From Gemmatimonadota bacterium (GTDB taxonomy: Bacteria > Gemmatimonadota > Gemmatimonadetes > Gemmatimonadales > Gemmatimonadaceae): a stretch of 64,000 nt of DNA. The stretch covers positions 62,001-126,000 of the forward strand of contig JADJAD010000007.1 of NCBI GenBank assembly GCA_016704465.1, read 5' to 3'. Positions 43,377 to 52,174 of the stretch are shown piece by piece; position 1 is the first letter of the stretch, and each line of letters starts with the position of its first letter. The notes beneath the pieces are model-generated. The model did not search any database. It saw only the letters and a program-made list of their open reading frames with translations, and was not told where the DNA came from. The position numbers and the translations under genes were made by a program.

Positions 43377-45539
43377 ATGTTCCCTCCGCAATGGCGTGCC
43401 GCCCGCTGGGGCTCGATTGGCGCTGTACTGCTCGGCCTCCTGCTCTCCGGCACCGACGCGAACGCGCAGGTCGCTGACTCAACGGCGCGGGCGCGACCGA
43501 TCGCTGTGTCCGAAATCCTCGACCTGTTCAAGGGGGTCGGCGCGCGCGGGGCGATTACCTACGTCCGGCGCAACTGCCTGGCGTCGGCGCTCAGCCAGGC
43601 CGACGTGGATCGGCTCATTGCCGCCACCGCCGACTCCTCGTTCGTGGAGGCGATCAAGAACTCGGACCTGTGCGTCGCCGCGACGGTTGTCGCCGCCGAA
43701 GTGATCGACTCGACCGGCGGGATGGTGACGCCGTCGGTCCTGGCGTTGCAGGAGACGTGCAAGCAGGGATCGTATGCGGCGTGCGACAGCGTGGCAGACA
43801 AGTACCTGGAGGGGATCTTTGCCCCGAAGAGTCCGACACGCGCCGCCGAGTTCCTGTTGATCGCCTGTGCGGCCGAGCACGATCCCGCGTGCTGGCGGGC
43901 CATCAACATCCTGGATGAAAGCGCCAACCCGTCCGACCACACGCAGGGGGCATCGGTCCTGACGCTGCGCTGCGACCGCGGTGACATGGTCGCCTGTCGC
44001 CGACTCGGCAAGTTCTACGAGGACGGGCACGGCGTCGTGAAGGATGGCGGTCGCGCGCTGGCGCTGTATCGGCGCTCCTGCGACGCCAACGATCCCGAGG
44101 GGTGCACACGCACGGCGGCGATGCTGCTGGCGGGGACGAGCGGGCGGGCCGACAGCGCCCTGGGGTATACCTACACGGCAAGAGCCTGCGAGACCGGGGC
44201 GACCGAGCAGGCGGCACGGTTCTGCTCGGCCGCCGGGGCAGCGTACGCGACCGGGAAGCACGTCAAGCCGGACTTCGCGCGCGCGGCCACGCTCTATCAG
44301 CGCGGGTGCGACAGCGGCGATTCGGCGGCGTGCGGCGAGTTGGCCAAGCTGATCACCGCCGGACAGGCGCCAGACCGGACCAACGCGCAAGCGGCCGAGT
44401 TGTACGAGAAGGGGTGCGCGGGTGGGCGCAGCGACGACTGCCACACGCTGGCCATGATGCTCTCCGAGGGGAAGGATGTCCCACGAAACCAGGCGCGGGC
44501 CCTGACGCTCTGGGAGGGTGCCTGCCAGAACAGCGTGATCCGCTCGTGCATGAGCGCGGCGGCGGCGGTTGCGGCTGGCGATGGCCTCCCCAAGGACCTG
44601 ACGCGCGCCGCAGCGCTGTATGGCAGGGCCTGCGGGGCGCAGAATGCCGACGCCTGCCTTGCCCTCGGGCTGCAGACGCTGCGTGGCGAAGGGGTCACCG
44701 CCTCCGCGCAGGGGGCCGCGCCACTCTTCCAGCAGTCGTGCACCGGCGCCAACCTCACCGGCTGCGGTGAGCTTGGCCGCCTCACGACCGCCGGCCATGG
44801 CCTCGCGCGCAACCGCGCGACGGCGACGGAACTCTTCACCAAGGCGTGCGACGGCGAAGTGCTCGACTTCTGTGTCGATCTCGGGGTGCACCTCGCGGGC
44901 GACAGCGCCGTCACCAGGGCCACGCTCACGCGCGTTGCTGCGTTGTACCAGAAGGCGTGCACCGGCAAGGTGCAGGCCGGCTGTGCCCGTCTCGGTGTCG
45001 CCACCATGGACGGCATCGGCGTGACAAAGGACGCCGCCAAGGCGGCGACCCTCTTCACCGGCGCCTGCGACGCCAATGACGCGTTAGGCTGCGCCGAGCT
45101 GGGCAAGGCGATGACCGCGGGGATCGGAATCGCGAAGGACCCGACCAAGGCGGTCGCGCTCTTCGACAAGGGATGCACGCTGGGCAACGGATCGGGGTGC
45201 AACTGGCTCGCCGAGATCTACTGGAAGGGGATCAAGGACGTCGCGAAGGATCGCGACCGCGCGGTGAAGCTGTTCGATCGTGCCTGCACCCTGGGCGACA
45301 TGCTGGGCTGCCACAACCAGGCCATGCTGTTCGCCAACGGCGACAACGTGGCGAAGGACGAAGCGAAGGCGGCCACGCTGTACGCGCGGGCCTGCGACGG
45401 CGGCGAGTACCGCGCCTGCGTCGAACTGGCCGAAGCCTACAAGGACGGGAAGGGGGTGGCCAAGGACGCGGCGCGCTACGAGGCGCTGCTCGACCGTGCG
45501 TGCGCGGCAGGCTGGGACAACAAGCGCTGCAAGAAGTAG
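43377..45539 (+). CDS. Exported Cys-rich Sel1-repeat protein
   Basis: 720 residues. A signal peptide (VLLGLLLSGTDANAQ) starts at the ATG at 43377; an ORF to 43272 is not signal-like. From about residue 110 the protein consists of some 14 Sel1-like repeats of about 36 residues, with motifs such as AAELYEKGCAGGRSDDCHTL, each carrying paired Cys. This matches Helicobacter cysteine-rich proteins (Hcp/SLR type), whose Cys pairs form disulfides, so it should act outside the cytoplasm. Function unknown; the location in the T6SS hints at an accessory or substrate role. It ends 9 bases from the converging PAAR gene. Confidence 0.88.
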   Translation: MFPPQWRAARWGSIGAVLLGLLLSGTDANAQVADSTARARPIAVSEILDLFKGVGARGAITYVRRNCLASALSQADVDRLIAATADSSFVEAIKNSDLCVAATVVAAEVIDSTGGMVTPSVLALQETCKQGSYAACDSVADKYLEGIFAPKSPTRAAEFLLIACAAEHDPACWRAINILDESANPSDHTQGASVLTLRCDRGDMVACRRLGKFYEDGHGVVKDGGRALALYRRSCDANDPEGCTRTAAMLLAGTSGRADSALGYTYTARACETGATEQAARFCSAAGAAYATGKHVKPDFARAATLYQRGCDSGDSAACGELAKLITAGQAPDRTNAQAAELYEKGCAGGRSDDCHTLAMMLSEGKDVPRNQARALTLWEGACQNSVIRSCMSAAAAVAAGDGLPKDLTRAAALYGRACGAQNADACLALGLQTLRGEGVTASAQGAAPLFQQSCTGANLTGCGELGRLTTAGHGLARNRATATELFTKACDGEVLDFCVDLGVHLAGDSAVTRATLTRVAALYQKACTGKVQAGCARLGVATMDGIGVTKDAAKAATLFTGACDANDALGCAELGKAMTAGIGIAKDPTKAVALFDKGCTLGNGSGCNWLAEIYWKGIKDVAKDRDRAVKLFDRACTLGDMLGCHNQAMLFANGDNVAKDEAKAATLYARACDGGEYRACVELAEAYKDGKGVAKDAARYEALLDRACAAGWDNKRCKK

Positions 45540-45548
45540 CGGCCGGCG

Positions 45549-45848
45549 TCAGCCGACGAGGACCGTCGGCGCGCCGAGCACGATCACCCCGCCGTGGGCT
45601 GTGGAGTCGCCCAGGCGCGCGGTCGGCTTGCTGCACATCAGCACGGTGAACGAACCGAGGATCACCGCGTCGGGCGGGCCCACGCACACGCACATGCTCC
45701 CGATGGTGGCGGCGGGCATCATCGCCACCATCACGGTGGGCGCGCCCGGTGACACGATCGGACCGCCCACGTGAGGGATCGGCGGGACACCAGGGGTGAC
45801 CATCGGGCAGACGTGCATGTCGGTCAGGCGCGCGGCGGGCTGTCCCAT
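45549..45848 (-). CDS. PAAR-domain tip protein
   Basis: 99 residues of a bare PAAR domain that caps VgrG: MGQPAARLTDMHVCPM opens it, with PHVGGPIVSPGAPTVMV, AATIGSMCVCVGPPDAV and ARLGDSTAHGGVIVLGAPTVLVG. Cys and His of the sharpened tip are present (CPM, CVCVG, AHGG). No effector extension is attached, so the tip likely recruits separate cargo. ATG at 45848; downstream of the linked hypothetical gene, last gene of the minus arm. Confidence 0.92.
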   Translation of the reverse strand: MGQPAARLTDMHVCPMVTPGVPPIPHVGGPIVSPGAPTVMVAMMPAATIGSMCVCVGPPDAVILGSFTVLMCSKPTARLGDSTAHGGVIVLGAPTVLVG

Positions 45849-45858
45849 CGTCTGGTCC

Positions 45859-46551
45859 TCAGGTCGACGGCGGCGCGCCGGAGCCGTTAGGCGTCGCGAC
45901 GGCGAGGTGCTGCTGCTGCATGGCGTCGTGATGCGATCTCGCATGCCCGATGCTCCCCTCCCATCCGCCAACCTGCCGGATCACCTCGACACCTTGGGCG
46001 ACGAAGGCGCGGGCCAGCGACTCGAAGTGCCCGGTATCGGCCGCCGACGACCCGATGACGGCCGCGAACGCCATGGTGGCGTGGATGCCAGCCGGCGGCG
46101 GGATCGGGGTGATGTCTGGCGGGGCGATGCTCCCACCAGTGAAGAATGCCGCCCCCGCCGCGCTCCCGGCCGGGGTGTCCATTCCGGCGTCCTGCGCGCA
46201 CTGCCAGGCGGCGCGCCGCGTGGCCTCGTCGGGGGCGGCGCTCCAGCGCTCGGTCGCGGCCAGCGCCTGCTGCACCGGGGGCGGCGCGACATCGCCACTC
46301 GTCAGGCGCGCCGCGTGCGTGGCCGCTGCCCACGCCCACCAGACCCCTTCGCGCGGGGGAAGCGCCGAGGCGACCAGTCGCACGGCGTCCACGACATGAC
46401 CACCGTCCAGCAGCGCGGCCAGCAGTGCGTCGCCGTCGGCCGCCGAGGCCGACGCCGCCTTCGCGTCGTCGGACAGCGCGGCCCGCTGCACCAGCCACGC
46501 GAGTGGCGTCGCGTCGTGGGCGTCGGCAGGTCCGGAGCTGGGCGCGTTCAT
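45859..46551 (-). CDS. T6SS-linked hypothetical protein (DUF6931-like)
   Basis: 230 residues, Ala-rich and helical: VVDAVRLVASALPPREGVWWAWAAATHA is the most conserved-looking segment, followed by ATRRAAWQCAQDAG and TPIPPPAGIHATMAFAAVI. It resembles the small soluble proteins (DUF6931 type, from memory) found between vgrG and PAAR in other clusters; role unknown, perhaps a tip-loading adaptor. ATG at 46551, 11 bases after the vgrG stop side; spacing supports one operon. Confidence 0.7.
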   Translation of the reverse strand: MNAPSSGPADAHDATPLAWLVQRAALSDDAKAASASAADGDALLAALLDGGHVVDAVRLVASALPPREGVWWAWAAATHAARLTSGDVAPPPVQQALAATERWSAAPDEATRRAAWQCAQDAGMDTPAGSAAGAAFFTGGSIAPPDITPIPPPAGIHATMAFAAVIGSSAADTGHFESLARAFVAQGVEVIRQVGGWEGSIGHARSHHDAMQQQHLAVATPNGSGAPPST

Positions 46552-46562
46552 GATATCCCCGG

Positions 46563-48569
46563 CTAGTTGATCATCGTGATGCCGCCCTTCGCGATCAGGA
46601 TGCCGTCGCCCTTCACCTGCGTCATCGCCCCCTTCACCTCCATCATCCCCGATCCCTCGATCTTGGTCATCGGCGACTTCATCTCGGCCTGTGCCTGTCC
46701 CTCGATCTTGATCATCGTCCCCTTGATCGTCACCCCCGTCATGTCGATGGTGATCGAGTTGCCGCCGACCACGAGCTTGATCTCCTGCATCGCCTCGACG
46801 TTGATCTTCCCCATGTCGGCACTGACCTGGATGTTCCCCATCTCGACCTTCCAGGTGTCGTTCCCCTTTCCGACCTTCACCGTGCGGTCACCGGTGTTCA
46901 CGGTCAGCGACTCGTCCTGCTCGATCGTGGTCGTCCGCTTTCCCGTCTCGACCTTGATGACCTGGTTGCCATCGCTGACGGTGAGCGTGTCGTCGTTCGT
47001 GATCGTGGTGATGCGGTCGTGCTCGACGTTGCGCGTCTCGTCGTTCTTGACGAGGATCTCGAGGTCCTTCTCCGCCTGCACATAGACGTGCTCCGAGTCC
47101 TTCTTGTCCTCGAAGCGGATCTCGTTGAAGTTCTCGGCCCCGCCGTCCAGCGTCTGTGACTTCCACCCCGACTGCGTCTTGTTGGCGGGGAGGTCGTACG
47201 GGTGCTCGTGCTGCTTGTTGTAGACGCGTCCCGTGATCAGGGGACGGTCGATGTCCCCCTCCAGGTACTCGACCAGCACTTCCTGGTCGATGCGCGGAAT
47301 CTGCACGAAGCCCCACTTGGCGCCCCCCCACACGCTGGCGACGTGCACGCGATGTGTGGACTTGCCGTCCTTCCCGGCCCCGCGATCCCACGGGAACTCG
47401 ATCAGGACGCGCCCTTCCTTGTCGACGTCGATGTTCCGGGCACCGCCCGAGCCGACGACCTTGGCCACCTGCGTGCCGCGGACGGACGGACGCGGGGTGG
47501 TGCGGGGCGGGCGATAGCGCGTGGCCACGGGAATGGCGATGAACTCGTTCTCGTACTTCGATGCCAGCGTGCCGCTCGCATGGACGTCTCCGCCCTCCAT
47601 GCGATGCGACACCTCGATCACGTGGAACTCCTTCTCGTCGATGTCGGAGGGGGCCTCGATCATGCGCGTTCGCGTGCCGGACTGCAGTGCCACGCAAGTG
47701 CTCTTGCCACGCAGGAGTTCGTAGTCGCGCTCCTCCTCCTCGATGCGGAGCTTGGCGTCGTCCTGCGAGCGGTCGAGCCCGAGGTCGCCGAGGAACTCGA
47801 ATCGCTCGCCACGCGCGTGCGGGCCACCGCTGGACACTTCGCCCGTGCTGTCCACGCGCAGCAGGTCATGATCCCGCAGCGCCACCTTGGCCGTGTGCAC
47901 GGCAAACTCTCGCGAGTAATTGAAGACCGTGTCGTCCAGCGGACGGTCGCCCATCCGGTTCGGCACCACCCGCACCTTCGGCACCTCGCCGGCCGGGATC
48001 GATCCGGCCTGCGAATCGGTCAGCACCAGCGTGTGACCGCTGCTGGAATGCTCAAAGGTGTAGAAGATCCCCAGCTCCTCGAGGAGCCGGGAGACGAACT
48101 GCAGGTGGGTTTCCCGGTACTGGGTGATGTACTCGCGCTTTGGTGGCGTGGCGGCCAGGCGCTGCTTGATCCCCGACACCCCCGACTTCTTGCACACATC
48201 CTCGACGACCTCGACGGCGGTCATGTTCTCGAACGTGCGGCAGTCGTTGTACAGCGAGAGGAACCACAGCGCCGGCACGATCTCGGCGCGGTAGTTCGAC
48301 ACATACTGGCTGCCGCCAAGGCTGGAAAAGCGCCGCACCAGCCCGTGAAAGTGACGCAGCTCGCCATCGGGGCGCTCGGCGTGCAGCGTCACCGCCTTGC
48401 CCAGCAGCTTCGAGGCGTCGACCGCCGAGTTCTCCGAGACGAGGTCCACCGTGAACAGGAACGGACGCGACAGCGCCTCCGTCCCGGTGAAGCTCACCGG
48501 GATGACGGCATCGTCACCAAGCGGGGTCGTGATGCGTAGCTTGCGCCCTGCCTGCGTCAGGTTGGCCAT
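46563..48569 (-). CDS. vgrG: Type VI secretion spike protein VgrG (TssI)
   Basis: 668 residues. The gp27-like N-terminal half has SRPFLFTVDLVSENSAVDAS, the ETHLQFVSRLLEELGIFYTFEH segment and the OB fold (GRVLIEFPWDRG, VASVWGGAKWGFVQIPRIDQEV, EYLEGDIDRPLITGRVYN). The gp5-like needle repeats follow to the end (ITIDMTGVTIKGTMIKIEGQAQAEM-like beta-helix). No extra effector domain after the needle. ATG at 48569. PAAR and a linked gene lie directly downstream, clpV upstream. Confidence 0.96.
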   Translation of the reverse strand: MANLTQAGRKLRITTPLGDDAVIPVSFTGTEALSRPFLFTVDLVSENSAVDASKLLGKAVTLHAERPDGELRHFHGLVRRFSSLGGSQYVSNYRAEIVPALWFLSLYNDCRTFENMTAVEVVEDVCKKSGVSGIKQRLAATPPKREYITQYRETHLQFVSRLLEELGIFYTFEHSSSGHTLVLTDSQAGSIPAGEVPKVRVVPNRMGDRPLDDTVFNYSREFAVHTAKVALRDHDLLRVDSTGEVSSGGPHARGERFEFLGDLGLDRSQDDAKLRIEEEERDYELLRGKSTCVALQSGTRTRMIEAPSDIDEKEFHVIEVSHRMEGGDVHASGTLASKYENEFIAIPVATRYRPPRTTPRPSVRGTQVAKVVGSGGARNIDVDKEGRVLIEFPWDRGAGKDGKSTHRVHVASVWGGAKWGFVQIPRIDQEVLVEYLEGDIDRPLITGRVYNKQHEHPYDLPANKTQSGWKSQTLDGGAENFNEIRFEDKKDSEHVYVQAEKDLEILVKNDETRNVEHDRITTITNDDTLTVSDGNQVIKVETGKRTTTIEQDESLTVNTGDRTVKVGKGNDTWKVEMGNIQVSADMGKINVEAMQEIKLVVGGNSITIDMTGVTIKGTMIKIEGQAQAEMKSPMTKIEGSGMMEVKGAMTQVKGDGILIAKGGITMIN

Positions 48570-48591
48570 GGTGCCCTGCCAGAGGAATCGT

Positions 48592-51012
48592 TCAAACGGC
48601 TGACGCCGACGCGCCGGTCACGTCGTAGTCGAACTCTCCCGCGTCGGACACCGACACCCGCACGCGCGCCGGGCGATCACCACCGGCGAGCGACTCGAGG
48701 ATCAGTCGCGACAATTCCGGCAACATCGTGTTGGTCAGGATGTTGTCCACGTTGCGGGCGCCGCTCTCCACCTCGGTGCAGCGCGCCGTCACCGCGTCCA
48801 CCAACGTCTCGTCGTACTCCAGCACCATCTTGTGCGTGTCGCGCAACCGCCGCTCGATCTTTCCAAGCTTCAGGCGCACGATCTTCTTCATGTTCTCGTC
48901 GCGCACCGGGAAGTACGGGACAATGACCATGCGCCCGAGGAAGGCGGGCTTGAAGACCTTGTTGAGTTCCGGCTTGAGCGCCTGCACCAGCCCCTCGGGG
49001 GTCGGCATCGTCTCCGGGTCGGCCGTCAGCGCCATGATCGTGTCGGTGCCGGCGTTCGAGGTCAGGAGGATGATCGAGTTCTTGAAGTCGATCTGCCGCC
49101 CCTCGCCATCGTCCATGACCCCCTTGTCGAAGACCTGGAAGAAGAGCTCGAGCACGTCCGGATGCGCCTTTTCCACCTCGTCCAGCAGCACGACGGAATA
49201 CGGGCGCCGGCGCACGGCCTCGGTCAGCACCCCGCCCTCGCCGTAACCCACGTAGCCCGGCGGCGACCCCTTGAGCGTGGAGACGGTGTGCGCCTCCTGG
49301 AACTCGCTCATGTTGATCGTGATGATGTTGTGCTCACCGCCGAACAACAGGTCGCTCATGGCCAGCGCCGTCTCGGTCTTGCCCACCCCCGACGGTCCGA
49401 CGAGCATGAAGACGCCCTTCGGCTTGTTGGGGTCCTCGATCTTGGCGGCCGAGGTGCGCATGGCCGCGTGCGCCGCCTCGATGCGGCTTCGCAACCCGCG
49501 AATTGCGTCGACCTGCGACTTCTCCTCGTCCCACCGCGCCTTGAGGCTTGCCAGCTCGGCTTCCTTCTCGGTGCGCATGGTGGCGATGTTTCCGAGTCGC
49601 TCGGAGTGGTCGACGCCCAGCGCCGCCTCGCGCTCCAGCACGCGGGCCTGCACGGCGAGGTCGTCGAGTCGGCGCGTGACGTCCTCGACCGGCGCCGGCG
49701 TGGCCTGCTGGCCGAGCGCGAGTCGCGCGCACGCGGTGTCCAGCACGCTCACGGCCTTGTCTGGCAGCTGACGGTCGGGGAGGTAGCGGTGCGACAGGCG
49801 CACGGCCGCATCGAGCCCGTCGTCGGTGATGCGCACGTTGTGGTGCGCCTCGAGTGCCGGCACCACGCCGCGCAGCATGATCAGGCACTGGTCCTCGCCC
49901 GGCTCATCGACCTTCACGAGCTGGAAGCGGCGCGAGAGCGCCGGGTCCTTCTCGAAGAACTTCTTGTACTCCGCCCACGTGGTGGCGGCCACGGTGCGCA
50001 GTTCGCCGCGCGCCAGCGCCGGCTTCAGCAGGTTGGCGGCGTCGCCCTGCCCTGCCGCGCCGCCCGCCCCGATCATCGTGTGCGCCTCATCGATGAACAG
50101 GATGATCGGCGACGGCGAGTTCTTCACTTCCTCGATCAGGCTCTTGAGGCGATTCTCGAACTCACCCTTCACTCCCGCACCGGCCTGCAGCAGCGCCAGG
50201 TCGAGCGTGCGGATGGTGATGTTCTTGAGCGGCTCCGGTACGTCTCCCTCCACGACGCGCCGCGCAAAGCCCTCGACAACCGCCGACTTGCCGACACCAG
50301 CTTCGCCCACGAGGATGGGGTTGTTCTGCCGGCGCCTGGTCAGGATGTCGATCAGCTGCCGGATCTCGAAATCGCGACCGAGCACCGGGTCGATCTTCCC
50401 CTCGCGCGCGCGCGCGGTGAGGTCCACGGTGAACTGGCCGAGCGCCGTCCCCTTTCCGCCCGACGGCACACCGCCGCCCGACGAGGCGGCACCCGCACTC
50501 CCGCCGCCCGTCGACATGACCCCTGCTTCGGCAGAGGCCTCGGCCGACGGCGCCGTGATCGTGAGGAACTCCTTGCGCAACACCTCGGCGGCAACCTTCT
50601 CGAACTCGCGACTGATATCCATCGCGAGTCGCGCCAGTTCGCTGTTGCTGAGCAGGGCCAGCAGGCAGTGCCCGGTGCGGATCTGCGGTGCGCCAAACTC
50701 GATGGAGCCGGCCGTCCACCCCTCCGTCAGCATCTTCACCAACGTCGGACTCAGGGCCGGTGTGCGCGCGTTGCCGCTCTTGAGGCGGTCCAGGCCGCGC
50801 GCCAGGTCATCGGCCAGCCGCGAACGGTTGACGCCGAAGTGCTTCACGATCTGGGCAACGTCGCCATCGCTCGCGTCCAGCGCCTTGACCAGGAAGTGCT
50901 CGATCTCGACGTCGTAGTGCGTCCGCGACAGGCACAGTCCCGCCGCGCCATCGACCGTTCCGCGCGTGGCGGAGTTCAGCTTCCCAATGAGCGCCCGCAG
51001 GTTCACGGTCAT
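48592..51012 (-). CDS. clpV: Type VI secretion ATPase ClpV (TssH), lacking the segment before D2
   Basis: 806 residues. It unfolds TssB/TssC after contraction. Clp N domain (residues 1-160), linker, D1 with GEAGVGKSA near 240 and IILFIDEAH, a middle domain, and D2 with GPSGVGKTE near 530 and VVLLDEVEKAHPDV. D2 is otherwise complete (TVSTLKGSPPGYVGYGEGG). But after the middle domain (KSQVDAIRGLRSRIE) the sequence goes straight to RTSAAKIEDPNKPKGVF: the expected WTGIPV and RVIGQ stretch, about 60-100 residues, is missing. The frame is intact. Start ATG at 51012 has GAGGA upstream. If real, this would alter the D2 entry and needs checking. Confidence 0.94.
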   Translation of the reverse strand: MTVNLRALIGKLNSATRGTVDGAAGLCLSRTHYDVEIEHFLVKALDASDGDVAQIVKHFGVNRSRLADDLARGLDRLKSGNARTPALSPTLVKMLTEGWTAGSIEFGAPQIRTGHCLLALLSNSELARLAMDISREFEKVAAEVLRKEFLTITAPSAEASAEAGVMSTGGGSAGAASSGGGVPSGGKGTALGQFTVDLTARAREGKIDPVLGRDFEIRQLIDILTRRRQNNPILVGEAGVGKSAVVEGFARRVVEGDVPEPLKNITIRTLDLALLQAGAGVKGEFENRLKSLIEEVKNSPSPIILFIDEAHTMIGAGGAAGQGDAANLLKPALARGELRTVAATTWAEYKKFFEKDPALSRRFQLVKVDEPGEDQCLIMLRGVVPALEAHHNVRITDDGLDAAVRLSHRYLPDRQLPDKAVSVLDTACARLALGQQATPAPVEDVTRRLDDLAVQARVLEREAALGVDHSERLGNIATMRTEKEAELASLKARWDEEKSQVDAIRGLRSRIEAAHAAMRTSAAKIEDPNKPKGVFMLVGPSGVGKTETALAMSDLLFGGEHNIITINMSEFQEAHTVSTLKGSPPGYVGYGEGGVLTEAVRRRPYSVVLLDEVEKAHPDVLELFFQVFDKGVMDDGEGRQIDFKNSIILLTSNAGTDTIMALTADPETMPTPEGLVQALKPELNKVFKPAFLGRMVIVPYFPVRDENMKKIVRLKLGKIERRLRDTHKMVLEYDETLVDAVTARCTEVESGARNVDNILTNTMLPELSRLILESLAGGDRPARVRVSVSDAGEFDYDVTGASASAV

Positions 51013-51061
51013 GGCTTCCTCGATGTTTGCACTGTGTGGATGATTTTCAACTACAGCCGGT

Positions 51062-52174
51062 TCAGCTGAGCCGCAAGGTTGTCTCGTCCGGGTCGCGCGC
51101 GAGCGGACGGCTCGCCAGCCACGTGCCCCGCCCCAGTCCAGGCCCACGCTGTCCAGCCGAGGTGTCGCCCGGCACGTCGAGAATGCACGGCCGGACGGCG
51201 AGTCGTGTGAGCACCAGCTGGGCATCGACGCCCACCATGTCGTCGGCGTAGAGTCTCGCCAGCGCCCTGAGGGCCTCGTGCGCCGAGCCACCCGGCACGA
51301 ATGCGTCGAACTGCTCCCGGGTCAGCGGGCCCAGGCGCACGCGCACGCGGGCCTGTGGATCCCACACGGCGTCGCCGATGACGCCAAAGCCGAGGCGCCC
51401 AGCGTTCCCCTCTTCTCCGAGCGCGCACTGCCCGCCGCTCTCCAGGCGCCGCCACTCGCCGACAAACTGCTCCACTGTGGCTGGGACATCGAAGTAGTCG
51501 CCAACGAGTCGGGCGAGTCCGTCGGCCGGCCGCGACCGCACCGACAGCAGCCCCGAATAGAAGGCCACCGCCTCGTCGCGAATCGGGAGCCGGTTCTGGA
51601 GTCCGCCGGACCCCATCCCGACCAGGTCGAGCAGGTGCTCGTAGAGATGGTCCTCGGCGCCGGACTCGTGCGCCACCACGGCGTTGTTCTTCTCCCACGC
51701 ACGAAACAGCAGCGAGATGGCGCGATGGTTGAACAGGTCGAGAAAATCGCGAAAGGCCGTGTCCCGCGCGCGGGCACGCGCCGACGCATGTTCGGTGTAG
51801 ATGTGGGGCAATACCCCCTGCGGTCCGGTCAGCCCGAAGAAGTTGACGAGCATCTGGACGGGCGCCGATCCGGCGCCGAACGCGTCGGGGATCGTCAGCT
51901 CCTGCAGCTCGCTGGCGGGAAAGCCGAGCGACGTGCTCGCACGAAAGCGCGCCACCTCGTTTGATGGATCGCTCCATCGACCGATGCGGGCGCGCTCCGG
52001 ATGCATGCGCGACAGCAGGCGGACCACCTGATAGAACTCGAACGATGTCGGCGAGTCGGCGATCGCGCGCCGCATGCGCGCATTGGCCTCCTCGCGCTCC
52101 GCTGGCGTCGGCGGCGCAGCGGGCATCGAGCGCGGCGTCACAGCAGCGTCCGTCGTCCAGCGCGCGGTGCCCAT
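51062..52174 (-). CDS. tssG: Type VI secretion baseplate protein TssG
   Basis: 370 residues. Baseplate wedge partner of TssF. The N-terminal SPTSFEFYQVVRLLSRMHPE, the MLVNFFGLTGPQGVLPHIYTE segment, FLDLFNHRAISLLFRAWEK and QNRLPIRDEAVAFYSGLLS are hallmark TssG. The ATG at 52174 overlaps the end of tssF by 37 bases; an ATG at 52126, 12 bases after that stop, gives the shorter, perhaps truer, start. Precedes clpV by 50 bases. Confidence 0.94.
   Translation of the reverse strand: MGTARWTTDAAVTPRSMPAAPPTPAEREEANARMRRAIADSPTSFEFYQVVRLLSRMHPERARIGRWSDPSNEVARFRASTSLGFPASELQELTIPDAFGAGSAPVQMLVNFFGLTGPQGVLPHIYTEHASARARARDTAFRDFLDLFNHRAISLLFRAWEKNNAVVAHESGAEDHLYEHLLDLVGMGSGGLQNRLPIRDEAVAFYSGLLSVRSRPADGLARLVGDYFDVPATVEQFVGEWRRLESGGQCALGEEGNAGRLGFGVIGDAVWDPQARVRVRLGPLTREQFDAFVPGGSAHEALRALARLYADDMVGVDAQLVLTRLAVRPCILDVPGDTSAGQRGPGLGRGTWLASRPLARDPDETTLRLS

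Noticed and set aside
45859..46551. Effector or immunity role for the gene between vgrG and PAAR
   Set aside because: No toxin motif, signal or catalytic residues; adaptor-like and conserved-looking instead.
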